A stretch of DNA of 64,000 nucleotides from the NCBI GenBank assembly GCA_041846575.1, contig JBGZFC010000049.1, positions 1 to 64,000 on the forward strand. Direction: 5' to 3'. Below are positions 8,708 through 18,397 of this stretch, piece by piece (the first letter of the stretch is position 1; each line of letters begins with the position of its first letter). A program made the translations under genes and the position numbers. Under the pieces are notes generated by a model, which made no database searches, was not told where the DNA came from, and saw nothing but the letters and a program-made list of their open reading frames with translations. The DNA comes from JBGZFC01 sp041846575. GTDB lineage: Bacteria; Bacteroidota; Bacteroidia; Bacteroidales; Dysgonomonadaceae.

Positions 8708-10561
8708 ATGAAAAAGAATGTACTATTTCTAACATTGGTTGCCATATTTATGTGCAACACTGCATTTGCGCAAATGTTTACACTAAACCCTAATGCGCAA
8801 AACGAAAATTTTGTATCATCAAACAGCAAATCCTACTATAAATTAGGTCTTTGTGCCGATGAATTTGACGTTGAGGGAGGTCTTGGTTTAAGCAATATGA
8901 CAGCAGAAATTTATGCTATGGCAAAACTTAGTGCCGACTTTGTAACTCCATACGTTGGTGCAGAAATAGCAGGTATTAACGTAGGTGTATGTAAAACTGT
9001 AAACAACGTAACCGTTTTTGTCCGTGAAACATCTACAGGAGCTAACATTGCGTCTAAAACACTTACAAGCCTTCAACCTGGATGGACTGAAGTTATTTTT
9101 GACGAACCATTAGCCCTGGAAAATAAAACCTATTACATTGGTTATCACATCCCTGTATTACCTGCAGCAACTTATGCCATTGGTGCTACAGAATACTCAG
9201 CAGCAACTCAAGATGCTCTATTGTTAAGCATCGACAACAATGAACTTACAGACTACACAGCCAGTTTTGGTGCTCTAACCGTGCAGATGCTGCTTACAGG
9301 TGAGTTTGAAAATATAGCTGAAATTACAGAAGTTGTGTTAGGAGAAAATCAAGAGTTAAACTCTGATATAGATATTCCTGTGAAAGTCCGCAACACCGGA
9401 ACAAATGATATTACCAGCCTGGAACTTACCTATTCACTTGGAACTAACGCTCCTGCTCAACAGTCATTCAACGTTAACATGGCTGCCGGTTCTTCTGCGC
9501 AAACAGTAACTCTTGAAGATGTTGTAATGAACATGAGCGGAGAGTTTAGCGTGGCTATCACCAAAGTTAATGGAATAAGTTTTGAAGGGACTCCTGCAAC
9601 AGTTTCTGTAACAGCATACAATGCAAATACAACAGCTGAACGCAAGATTTTGTTAGAACAATTTACTACTGAAATGTGTGGATACTGTCCCGCCGGAGCT
9701 GCACGTATTAAAAATGTAATTGAGCAAGATGAGTTTAAAGATAGAGTTAATTGGGTTGCTCACCACGCAGGTTTTTACACTGACAGCTATACAATTCCTG
9801 AATCTGAAAGCTATTTAAGATTTTATGGCGGAGGAGGAACCTATGCTCCCGCTATGATGCTTGACAGAACTATCTTAACAGGAAATGTTCCGGTTATGGG
9901 CGTTGGTAGTGAAACTCAAATTGCTAACTATTTTAGAGCAGCATTAAATGCTCCTACTACAATATCGGTATATATTACTCAAGAAAACAGTGTTGCAACA
10001 GACCGTAAAGTAAAAATTACAGCACAAGGTTACGACAGAAGCGGTACACCTCCTACAGAAGATCTGTATGTAGTTATTTTCTTATTAGAAAATGGAATTG
10101 TTTCTAACTCTCAATCCGGTGGTGGTGCAGGATATGTTCATAACAATTTGATTAGAAAAGTTATGAATGGTGCAGCCGGAACAAAAATTGAATGGAACGG
10201 AAATGCTTATAGCGTAACTGCCGAAGCTACATTACCGGAAGCTTGGAATGCAGAAAATATGGATGTTGTCGCTTTTGTTGCTAAAGATTATATGAACCCG
10301 TTAAATAATGTAAAAGTATTAAATTCTGAAAAAACGGAACTATCAATGACTTCATCTACAGCTATTGATAATGTATTTGACAATGATATCTCTTTTTATT
10401 CAGAAAACGGTACAATCGTTGTTAAAGGCGAATATACTTCAATCAACGTTTACGCCATCGACGGTAAAGAGTTCAAAAACAATAACCTACCAAAAGGTAT
10501 TTACATTGTAAAAGTAGAAAACAATGGTCAAAATATCGTGAAAAAAGTTATGGTTAAATAA
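8708..10561 (+). CDS. Omp28-like T9SS cargo with CxxC domain
   Basis: Exported protein of 617 residues. It has a signal peptide 1-21 (AFAQ), an N-terminal beta-sandwich domain (about 35-200), a CARDB-like domain (about 205-305) and an Omp28/thioredoxin-like domain starting at ERKILLEQFTTEMCGYCPAG (CxxC 324-327). A C-terminal T9SS sorting domain ends in PKGIYIVKVENNG..KKVMVK. The arrangement suggests a cell-surface or secreted protein with a redox-active or metal-binding site. It is last in the cluster and is followed at once by a strong terminator. Confidence 0.82.
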   Translation: MKKNVLFLTLVAIFMCNTAFAQMFTLNPNAQNENFVSSNSKSYYKLGLCADEFDVEGGLGLSNMTAEIYAMAKLSADFVTPYVGAEIAGINVGVCKTVNNVTVFVRETSTGANIASKTLTSLQPGWTEVIFDEPLALENKTYYIGYHIPVLPAATYAIGATEYSAATQDALLLSIDNNELTDYTASFGALTVQMLLTGEFENIAEITEVVLGENQELNSDIDIPVKVRNTGTNDITSLELTYSLGTNAPAQQSFNVNMAAGSSAQTVTLEDVVMNMSGEFSVAITKVNGISFEGTPATVSVTAYNANTTAERKILLEQFTTEMCGYCPAGAARIKNVIEQDEFKDRVNWVAHHAGFYTDSYTIPESESYLRFYGGGGTYAPAMMLDRTILTGNVPVMGVGSETQIANYFRAALNAPTTISVYITQENSVATDRKVKITAQGYDRSGTPPTEDLYVVIFLLENGIVSNSQSGGGAGYVHNNLIRKVMNGAAGTKIEWNGNAYSVTAEATLPEAWNAENMDVVAFVAKDYMNPLNNVKVLNSEKTELSMTSSTAIDNVFDNDISFYSENGTIVVKGEYTSINVYAIDGKEFKNNNLPKGIYIVKVENNGQNIVKKVMVK

Positions 10562-10586
10562 TAATCTATCTGAATAAATATAAGAA

Positions 10587-10619
10587 AGAACTACCTCAAG
10601 ATGAGGTAGTTCTTTTTTT
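10587..10619 (+). terminator. Rho-independent terminator of the exported redox cluster
   Basis: A perfect 12-base-pair stem (AGAACTACCTCA / TGAGGTAGTTCT) with a 3-base loop, followed by an eight-T run, starts 26 bases after the stop codon at 10561. Confidence 0.9.
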
Positions 10620-10806
10620 GTGGTATGTTTTAAATCTCTAACTTCTGTAGGGTATCTTGGACAATACGTAGTGTTTTTATTGCAAAGACACAAAAAGCTA
10701 TATTAATTTAACGCACAAAATCAGAAATAAAAAGTCGTATGTCTCAGAGGTTGTGTCTTCTGTCTAAAATAAAACGTAAATCTAAGATCCGAAATTGCAA
10801 ATGATA

Positions 10807-11694
10807 TCAAATTCTATATCTTTTCGTAATTTCAGAGTACGCATCAATACGGCGATCACGAAAGAAGGGCCACCAACGACGAACATTTTCTGTTCCGTAT
10901 TTATCAATTTCTATAACAGTTTCAATCTCCTCATCTGTTGATGCTTCATACAAAAACTCCCCTTGTGGTCCGCAAACAAAACTGTTTCCCCAGAAAGTAA
11001 TACCGTTTGTTTGTCCCGAAGGGTCAGATTCATGCCCCACTCTATTTACAGAGATTACAGGCAAACCGTTTGCTACGGCATGTGCTCGTTGTATAGTAAT
11101 CCAGGCATTTCGTTGTCTGTTTTGCTCATCTTTTGTATCGGTAGATTCATCTCCTATTGCTGTGGGATATATCAGCACTTCGGCTCCTGCCATTGCCATT
11201 AATCGTGCAGCCTCAGGATACCATTGGTCCCAACAGATTAAAACGCCCAATTTCCCAAGCGATGTTTCAATCGGGTTGAAACCCAAATCTCCCGGTGTGA
11301 AATAAAACTTTTCGTAATAAGCCGGGTCATCGGGAATATGCATTTTACGATATTTACCTGCTATGCTTCCATCCTTTTCTATCACTACGACTGTATTGTG
11401 ATAAAGTCCGGGAGCACGTTTCTCAAACAGAGAGAGAACAATAACTATTGATAACTCTTTCGCCAACTCGCCAAACAGACGAGTGGAAAAACCCGGTATG
11501 GTTTCCGCCTGATTAAAAACCTGTACATCTTCGATTTGGCAAAAATAGAGACCATTGTGCAACTCTTGCATTACTATCAACTCTGCTCCTTGCGATGCCA
11601 ATTTGCGAATTTTTGCCTGTAAACGCGACACGTTGTCATCAATATCAGCTGTATTGGCTTGTTGTATAATCCCAACTTTTATTTTGTCTTTCAT
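10807..11694 (-). CDS. aguB: N-carbamoylputrescine amidase
   Basis: Cytoplasmic nitrilase-superfamily C-N hydrolase that converts N-carbamoylputrescine to putrescine, CO2 and ammonia, the last step of the agmatine route. The catalytic triad is visible: Glu44 (VMQELHNG), Lys117 (KYRKMHIPDD) and Cys154 (LICWDQWYPEAAR). The C-terminus (WPFFRDRRIDAY) is typical of AguB. Length is 295, normal. Agmatine deiminase, the usual neighbour, is absent from this window. The gene is alone on the minus strand and divergent from porW. Confidence 0.92.
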   Translation of the reverse strand: MKDKIKVGIIQQANTADIDDNVSRLQAKIRKLASQGAELIVMQELHNGLYFCQIEDVQVFNQAETIPGFSTRLFGELAKELSIVIVLSLFEKRAPGLYHNTVVVIEKDGSIAGKYRKMHIPDDPAYYEKFYFTPGDLGFNPIETSLGKLGVLICWDQWYPEAARLMAMAGAEVLIYPTAIGDESTDTKDEQNRQRNAWITIQRAHAVANGLPVISVNRVGHESDPSGQTNGITFWGNSFVCGPQGEFLYEASTDEEIETVIEIDKYGTENVRRWWPFFRDRRIDAYSEITKRYRI

Positions 11695-11763
11695 AATTGT
11701 TTTCTCTGTTTTAAAGAAATAAATCTGTCCTCTTTTGAAATATCACTTCAAAAAAGATTATTA

Positions 11764-11771
11764 CAAAAATA
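11764..11771 (-). promoter_or_regulatory. -7 box of aguB promoter
   Basis: On the minus strand this reads TATTTTTG (TAnnTTTG), giving a leader of about 65 bases before the start codon at 11694. Confidence 0.45.
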
Positions 11772-11864
11772 GTAAAAACAAATTGAAAAAATCGTTCCTT
11801 TTCCCAAATTATGTATTATCAACAATATTACACCCTTTATTCTGCTGTTTTTATAATAAATTGC

Positions 11865-11872
11865 TACTTTTG
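11865..11872 (+). promoter_or_regulatory. -7 box of porW-rdgB-porZ promoter
   Basis: TACTTTTG matches TAnnTTTG. Its position bears on the porW start: the ATG at 11884 would have a leader of only about 5-8 bases, whereas the in-frame GTG at 11911 would leave about 33. Confidence 0.55.
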
Positions 11873-11883
11873 TAGTTTATAAA

Positions 11884-14800
11884 ATGGGGTATTTACTTAT
11901 TGATACAAGTGTGCTGAAAGCAAAAAAAAACATATATAAGTTACTTATAGGGGTATTTTTAGGCATTTTTTTGTGCTATAGTTGTTCTACAAAGAAGAAT
12001 ACGCGTAGCACAAGGGCTTATCATGAACTTACTACCCGATACAACGTATATTTCAATGCAGAAGAGGCTTATCTGACTAACTTAAAGTCGCAGATGGATA
12101 ATTTGAAGGATGACTATTCCGCCCTTCTGCCAATGTATGCTACAAGTGCCAACCCAAGCGACACAACAAAGAAAAAGAGTATCGGCGGACCCTTCACAAC
12201 AACGGTAGATAAGATGGTTAGTGCCATTCAAGAGCACTCTATATCGGTAAAACCTCCAAGAGATCCTTCCAAATCGGAAACTCAAGCATATCGTGACTGG
12301 CTTCGTCAAGACGAATTCAACCCGTTTATAGACAGAGCTTGGCTGTTAATGGGAAAAGCACACGTAGAAAACAAAGATTATACCGAGGCTATAGCCGTAT
12401 TCTTGCAAACTTCCCGACTTTTTGTCTATGACCGTGATGTAGTTGCCGAAGCCGAAATATGGATGATGCGTGCCTACACCGAAATGGGTTGGTTTACCGA
12501 TGCCGAAGCTCTTGCCGAGTCGCTGATAGTGAGAGAATTACCCAAAAATCTGAAAAACGACTTTAATGAGTTCTACACTCTCCTCCAGATTCGGAAAGAG
12601 AATTATCCCGAAGCAATAACCTATCTGACTAAATCTATTAAAAACCAAAGCAATATCAAGCAAAAAAAACGATTACAATTTTTGCTTGGACAGCTCTATG
12701 CTAAAACGGGCGACAAAGTTGCCGCTTATAAGGCTTTCAATGATGTAAAAGGATTGAATACTCCTTACGAAATTGCTTTTAATGCACTGATGCAACAGTC
12801 GTTAGTATCTACACCGAATGCCCAAAGCAATATTCTGAAAGACCTTAAATCGATGACCAAGAGTTCTAAAAACAGCGATTTTTTAGACCAAATATACTAT
12901 GCTATAGGTAACATACATTTAGGTAAAAATGATACAACAAAAGCAATTGAAAACTACCTTCTTGCCGAAAGCAAAAGCACTCGTAACGGCATTGACAAAG
13001 CTTTAGCACAAATAGCATTGGGCGATATATATTTCGAGAGAAAAGATTATGTGAAAGCCGAACCAAGGTACACCGAAGCAATAGGTGTTTTGCCGAAAAA
13101 CAATAAAGAGTATCCGCGTGTAAAATTTCGCTCCGAAGTTTTAACCGACTTAGCTCCCCTTGTAGCAAATGTTCACGAACAAGACAGCTTGCAACATCTG
13201 GCAAGTTTGCCACACGATGAACAGCTAAAAATCATAAATGATTATATAGCCGAAATAAAAAAACGAGAAAAAGAGTTGGCTCTTGAAAGTGAACGAGAGG
13301 CATACCTGGCCGAACAGCAAGCAAAAGCACCCGACTTGAGTGGCGGTAAAGGTTCGGCTGCCGAAGCTGCCGCCGCCATGAATGGAAGAACCGGTATGCA
13401 AAACACATTCTATTTCTACAATCCTCAGGCTGTATCGCAAGGTCGAAACGAGTTTAAAAGAAGATGGGGCGGACGAAAACCGGAAGATAATTGGCGCCTG
13501 TTAGATAAATCGGGAGCCACATTTGGAGGCTCTGCCGAATCCGATGATAACGGTGAGGCTCTGCCGACAAACTCTATCGCAATAGGTCCGGACGGAAAAC
13601 CTGCAGAAAAAGATGAAAAGGTTCCTGAACGTTATAAACCCGAATTTTACTTAAGCAAATTGCCAAATACTCCCGAAAAACTGGCTGCTTCTAACAATAT
13701 AATCGAAGCCGGGCTTTACCAATCCGGAAATATCGTAAAAGACCGACTGGAAGATTACAGGCATGCCATTGCTCTGTATAACAGACATCTAAATGACTTT
13801 CCCGAAAGTAAAGACAGACCCGATGTTTATTACCAAATGTATTTAATATATACGAGATTGGGCGAAAAGGCAATGGCACAAAATTATAAAAACAAAATTT
13901 TGGTTGAATTCCCCCAAAATGAACTCGCCGCGACCATGTCCGACTCAAATTTCGAGCGAACAATGCATAATTTTGCACAAATGCAAGACTCACTATATCA
14001 ACAAACATACAAAGCATATCAAAAGGGAGATGCGCAAGCAGTACAGAAAAACTATAAATTGGCACAAAAACTATTTGCAAAAGGAGATTTAATGCCCAAA
14101 TTTATGCTGTTGAACGCACTTGCATTCGCTCAATCGGGAGACGCACAAAATACGGAGGCAGCTCTAAACAATTTGGTTGCAAAACATCCCGAAACAAGCG
14201 AAACGGTTTTAGCACAAAATATATTGACAGGTCTCTCCGAAGGAAAAATTCTTGCTGCCAACGCATCGGCAATGTCCGGCTTCAATTGGAAAATGGGCGG
14301 TACGGGCAAATCTGCACAGGCAATCGACTCAATCAGTTTTGACCCTCGAAAAGATGTTCCACACAGCTATATGCTTATGTTTGCTCCAAATTCGATAGAT
14401 AAAAGCAGTCTGTTGTTTGCTGTATCCAATTTCAACTTCTCCAAGTTCCAAATACGCACATTCAGCACTTCTTTTATGCAGATTTACCCGTTCGAAATGA
14501 TGCAGGTAAAAACATTCAATTCGCTTGATGAAGCAGGAAGATATGCAGATATGATTGAGTCAGACTCAACATTCAGACAAAATATTCCGGCAAATATAAT
14601 GCCTCTGATTATTTCTGATGCCAACTTAAATCTTGTTGAACAAGGTAAACCGCTCAACGAATATATCGTCTTTATAGATAGCTTATATAATGCAAAACCG
14701 ACAATTGATGACAAGCCAATTGTAGAAAAAGTGAATTCACAAGATGTAGATTCGCTTGGAACAGACTCTATTAAGATAGACAACATCGATTTGATTGAAG

Positions 14801-15252
14801 AATCGCTTACGATACCTATCAAGCAAATAGAACCTATTGCCGAACCTGAAAAAACCGTTATTTTACAAGAGGTTAAAGTGACAATTCAACCGGAAAAAAC
14901 GGAAGAAGAGAAACAGGAAACAGAGCCATCCATATCACCACAAACACAGCCCTCTCTTGAAGAGAGACAAGCAGAACTTGAACGCAAACAGGAGGAGGCT
15001 CTACAGGGAAAATCAGACGAATTAAATATAAAAGAGAGAGAAAAAAATCTCAAAGAAAAAGATAAGGATAGAAATCAACAGATAAAACAGCGTGAGCGAG
15101 AAATGAAAGAACGCGAAAAACAGCGTAAAAAAGAGATGAAAGAACGCCAGCGTGAACGCGAAAAACAGTTGAAAGAACAAGAACGAATGCGAAAAGAGAA
15201 ACTAAAAGAACGCGAACGCCTGATAAATGAACGAAAAAAACAGAGAAAATAA
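11884..15252 (+). CDS. porW: T9SS/gliding lipoprotein PorW (SprE)
   Basis: Large TPR lipoprotein of the type IX secretion/gliding machinery. The lipobox is LCYSC with the lipid Cys near residue 34, followed by STKKNTRSTRAYHELTTRYN, the conserved start of the PorW/SprE family. TPR-type helices cover about 140-440 and 640-790, linked by a glycine/alanine-rich segment. The last 60 residues (about 1060-1122) are an extreme K/R/E coiled coil built from EREKQ-type units. The ATG at 11884 may be too close to the promoter; GTG at 11911 gives a more compact signal peptide. rdgB follows 4 bases after the stop and porZ follows that, which fits an envelope-secretion operon. Confidence 0.88.
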   Translation: MGYLLIDTSVLKAKKNIYKLLIGVFLGIFLCYSCSTKKNTRSTRAYHELTTRYNVYFNAEEAYLTNLKSQMDNLKDDYSALLPMYATSANPSDTTKKKSIGGPFTTTVDKMVSAIQEHSISVKPPRDPSKSETQAYRDWLRQDEFNPFIDRAWLLMGKAHVENKDYTEAIAVFLQTSRLFVYDRDVVAEAEIWMMRAYTEMGWFTDAEALAESLIVRELPKNLKNDFNEFYTLLQIRKENYPEAITYLTKSIKNQSNIKQKKRLQFLLGQLYAKTGDKVAAYKAFNDVKGLNTPYEIAFNALMQQSLVSTPNAQSNILKDLKSMTKSSKNSDFLDQIYYAIGNIHLGKNDTTKAIENYLLAESKSTRNGIDKALAQIALGDIYFERKDYVKAEPRYTEAIGVLPKNNKEYPRVKFRSEVLTDLAPLVANVHEQDSLQHLASLPHDEQLKIINDYIAEIKKREKELALESEREAYLAEQQAKAPDLSGGKGSAAEAAAAMNGRTGMQNTFYFYNPQAVSQGRNEFKRRWGGRKPEDNWRLLDKSGATFGGSAESDDNGEALPTNSIAIGPDGKPAEKDEKVPERYKPEFYLSKLPNTPEKLAASNNIIEAGLYQSGNIVKDRLEDYRHAIALYNRHLNDFPESKDRPDVYYQMYLIYTRLGEKAMAQNYKNKILVEFPQNELAATMSDSNFERTMHNFAQMQDSLYQQTYKAYQKGDAQAVQKNYKLAQKLFAKGDLMPKFMLLNALAFAQSGDAQNTEAALNNLVAKHPETSETVLAQNILTGLSEGKILAANASAMSGFNWKMGGTGKSAQAIDSISFDPRKDVPHSYMLMFAPNSIDKSSLLFAVSNFNFSKFQIRTFSTSFMQIYPFEMMQVKTFNSLDEAGRYADMIESDSTFRQNIPANIMPLIISDANLNLVEQGKPLNEYIVFIDSLYNAKPTIDDKPIVEKVNSQDVDSLGTDSIKIDNIDLIEESLTIPIKQIEPIAEPEKTVILQEVKVTIQPEKTEEEKQETEPSISPQTQPSLEERQAELERKQEEALQGKSDELNIKEREKNLKEKDKDRNQQIKQREREMKEREKQRKKEMKERQREREKQLKEQERMRKEKLKERERLINERKKQRK

Positions 15253-15256
15253 AAAT

Positions 15257-15838
15257 ATGGTCAAGAAAATAGTATTTGCGACAAACAATGCAAACAAACT
15301 AAAAGAGATTAAAGACATTGTAGAAGACCGTTTCGAAATATTAAGCCTGAACGATATAAACTGCCATGAAGAGATTGAAGAAACAGGAAATACTTTTCAG
15401 GAAAATGCTCTGATAAAGGCAAAACACGTGAAACTAAAATATGGATACGACTGTTTCGCCGACGACTCCGGATTGGAGGTAGAAGCACTAAACGGAGAAC
15501 CCGGAATTTTCTCATCTCGATACGCGGGAGAAAACGGTAATTCAACCGCCAATATAAACAAATTATTGACAAACTTGCAGGGAGCAGAGAACCGAAAAGC
15601 AAGATTTCACACCGTGATAGCATTAATATTGAATGGAGAAACTTATTATTTTGAAGGAACGGTATCAGGAACAATTATAGATGATAAACGTGGCGGAAAC
15701 GGATTTGGTTATGACCCTGTTTTTATTCCCGACGGCTACCAAAAGACATTTGCCGAGATAGAAGAAAAGGAAAAAAACCGTATAAGTCACCGTGCGAAAG
15801 CAACAGAAAAATTAATCCAATTTTTAAAAAAACAATAA
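15257..15838 (+). CDS. rdgB: dITP/XTP pyrophosphatase (HAM1/RdgB)
   Basis: House-cleaning nucleotide pyrophosphatase that hydrolyses dITP, ITP and XTP to monophosphates. Family motifs: FATNNANKLKEI near the N-terminus, FADDSGLEVEALNGEPGIFS in the middle and GGNGFGYDPVFIP near residue 150. An in-frame ATG at 15227 lies inside porW; the ATG at 15257, just after the porW stop, fits the family start (VKKIVFATNN) and is chosen. The product is 193 residues. It sits between porW and porZ, probably co-transcribed, with no evident functional link to them. Confidence 0.93.
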   Translation: MVKKIVFATNNANKLKEIKDIVEDRFEILSLNDINCHEEIEETGNTFQENALIKAKHVKLKYGYDCFADDSGLEVEALNGEPGIFSSRYAGENGNSTANINKLLTNLQGAENRKARFHTVIALILNGETYYFEGTVSGTIIDDKRGGNGFGYDPVFIPDGYQKTFAEIEEKEKNRISHRAKATEKLIQFLKKQ

Positions 15839-15847
15839 TAAAATATT

Positions 15848-18184
15848 ATGCGAAAATTTATTGCTCTTATCATATCACTAACTTTAGCCCTGTTTGTGCT
15901 TCAAGCACAGACACTAATTGGAGAGTGGCAAACCCATTACTCTTACGAAAGAATGCAACAAGTTGTAAATGCAAAAGGAGTGGCATTTGTAGTTGCAGAC
16001 GGACATCTGTTTAAATATGACCCTGAAGATGGAAATATAAAAACCTACACAAAAATAAATGGACTGAATGATAGTAATATAAGCAAAATAGGTTACAACA
16101 AATCTGAAGAGTGTTTGGTAATTATTTACGAAAATGCTAATATCGACCTGTATTACAATGACGACAAAATAATAAACATACCTAATCTGAATCTATCTTA
16201 CAGCAATTTAAACAAAACAGTGAACGACATAAAAATGGACGAAAACCTGGCGTATGTTTCCACCGGATTCGGATTTTTTACTATTAACGTATCTAAAGCA
16301 GAAATAAAAGAAACAGCCGTTTTCAACATGTCTATTGAATCATTGTGCGTTTTTAATAACGATATATATATGTCGTCTGATAAGGGAATTTATAAATGCT
16401 CTCTAAACAATAATATTCAAGACTTTAACGAATGGACTATATTCCCTGTTTCGCAAAACTACCAATATTCAGATTACACATTTTCCGATAAAGATATAAA
16501 TCAGATTTTTGTATATAAGGACAGACTTCACTTCTTAGCCCCTTCTGCTGCGGTCTTTTATATGGAAACTGACGGCAGTGTACATCGCAATATGCAAGGC
16601 AAAGAAATCACAAACGTTACGCCAGTAAACAACGATCTCTATATCGCCTACAACAGCACCTCATATATCTGTTTGCCAACATCACTAAACAGCCATAACA
16701 CTTATTACGCTTCAGAAGTGTTGTGTGCTGACTACGCGGGCAACAACAGATATTGGATTACATCAAGCAATAATTATCTATCGTTGACGCAGATAAACGA
16801 AAACGACAGCCAAATAAACTACCTGAACAACCAAATAAAACCAAACGGTCCACTAAACAACTATGCCTTTTTCTTGAAATTTGAAAACAATAAATTGATG
16901 GCTACCGGAGGAGGATATTTTTTGGACAGATACAACACTCCTGCCCAACTCTCAGAATACAAACCCGATACAGGATGGACGGTTTTCAGCAAGTCTCAGA
17001 TAGATGAAGTTAGCGGAGAAAACGCAAGAGACTTCGCAAGCGTAATAAGCGAGCCTGGGAAAGAAGACCATCTTTTCGTAACAAGTTGGGGAGAAGGCAT
17101 ATATGAATTCAGGGACAATAAATGCATCAAACTGCATAATGACGATAATTCAACTCTGCAAGATATTTTCGACGGAGATCATTATATAAGGGTAGATGGA
17201 TTGGCGTATGATAAGAACGGTAATCTTTGGACTACAAACTCGTTTGTTTCGCACGCAATAAAAGTGCTGAAAAGCGATGGAGTCTGGACTGAAATATATT
17301 CACCCGATTTAGCAAATATTGAAAACTTGAAATCTGTTATGGTTGACCGAAACAACGTAAAATGGATTACAACAGGAAACTTGAAATCAGGATTTCTGCT
17401 TATTGACGAAAATAACACTTTCGAGAATACAGCCGACGATAAATACAAATACGTCGGTAACAATAAAGTAAACCAACAAGGAGCCAATATATCGTTTCGT
17501 TTTCTGCACTCGCTGGTTGAAGATAAAATCGGCAATGTGTGGCTTGCTACAGATACAGGACCGTACGTTATCCACAACTCGAAAGACATTTTCTCTAAAA
17601 ACATAGTTTTCAATCAGATTGCAATACCTCGAAACGATGGAACAAACTATATCGACTACCTTCTTAATCAAGTGGATATAACTTGCATCGCCATTGATGG
17701 AGCAAACCGAAAATGGATGTCAACTTCTACTTCGGGAGTATATTTAATCTCGTCTGACGGTATGGAAACAATACACCATTTCACAACAGATAACAGTCCA
17801 CTGCCAAGCAACAATGTACGCTCTCTTGCAATGGACGAAGAAAATGGAGTTATCTATATTGGGACAACTCACGGCATATTATCGTATAAGAGCGATTCGC
17901 AAGCCGGAGCACCGGACTACGAAAACGTTTCGGTTTATCCAAACCCGGTTAGAGAGGATTATGAGGGAGACATTATCATTACCGGACTTATGAATAATAG
18001 TACAGTGAAAATAACAGACTTAAACGGAAATATCATGAAACAAGGTATTTCTCTGGGAGGTCAATTTATATGGGATGGAAGAAATCAACGTGGATTGTCG
18101 GTAAAAACGGGAGTTTATCTCATTTTCGGTTCTGCCGAAAATGGCTCTCAAGGAGTTGTATCAAAAGTAATGATAGTAAAATAG
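15848..18184 (+). CDS. porZ: T9SS surface protein PorZ-like
   Basis: Exported protein of 778 residues with a signal peptide (LQAQ at 18-21), then two beta-propeller-like domains built of short repeats (such as DENLAYVSTGFGFFTINV and GNVWLATDTGPYVIH), and a C-terminal T9SS sorting domain (about 695-778, GVYLIFGSAENG ... SKVMIVK). This is the architecture of PorZ, which in P. gingivalis belongs to the attachment complex that works with the sortase PorU at the cell surface. It begins 9 bases after rdgB. A generic two-component-regulator-type propeller protein is the alternative, but the sorting domain and porW linkage favour PorZ. Confidence 0.82.
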   Translation: MRKFIALIISLTLALFVLQAQTLIGEWQTHYSYERMQQVVNAKGVAFVVADGHLFKYDPEDGNIKTYTKINGLNDSNISKIGYNKSEECLVIIYENANIDLYYNDDKIINIPNLNLSYSNLNKTVNDIKMDENLAYVSTGFGFFTINVSKAEIKETAVFNMSIESLCVFNNDIYMSSDKGIYKCSLNNNIQDFNEWTIFPVSQNYQYSDYTFSDKDINQIFVYKDRLHFLAPSAAVFYMETDGSVHRNMQGKEITNVTPVNNDLYIAYNSTSYICLPTSLNSHNTYYASEVLCADYAGNNRYWITSSNNYLSLTQINENDSQINYLNNQIKPNGPLNNYAFFLKFENNKLMATGGGYFLDRYNTPAQLSEYKPDTGWTVFSKSQIDEVSGENARDFASVISEPGKEDHLFVTSWGEGIYEFRDNKCIKLHNDDNSTLQDIFDGDHYIRVDGLAYDKNGNLWTTNSFVSHAIKVLKSDGVWTEIYSPDLANIENLKSVMVDRNNVKWITTGNLKSGFLLIDENNTFENTADDKYKYVGNNKVNQQGANISFRFLHSLVEDKIGNVWLATDTGPYVIHNSKDIFSKNIVFNQIAIPRNDGTNYIDYLLNQVDITCIAIDGANRKWMSTSTSGVYLISSDGMETIHHFTTDNSPLPSNNVRSLAMDEENGVIYIGTTHGILSYKSDSQAGAPDYENVSVYPNPVREDYEGDIIITGLMNNSTVKITDLNGNIMKQGISLGGQFIWDGRNQRGLSVKTGVYLIFGSAENGSQGVVSKVMIVK

Positions 18185-18327
18185 AAAAAGTATTCACATC
18201 TGTATTTTCATCATACATTTTTTGAAAAAGAGATTATAAGCAAGAGATTATAAGGGTTATAAAAGTTGCAAAAGCACAAAATCTATACTTTTCCACAAAA
18301 AATAAGGTCAATACTTCTATTTTTTAT

Positions 18328-18335
18328 TAACTTTG
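18328..18335 (+). promoter_or_regulatory. -7 box of ppiD-like gene
   Basis: TAACTTTG (TAnnTTTG) lies 62 bases before the start codon at 18398. The interval 18185-18327 holds no gene. Confidence 0.55.
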
Positions 18336-18397
18336 CAGTCTTGTTTTAATATTACAAATAAAAAATAAATATTTTATCAATAATTTTAGATTAGCAA

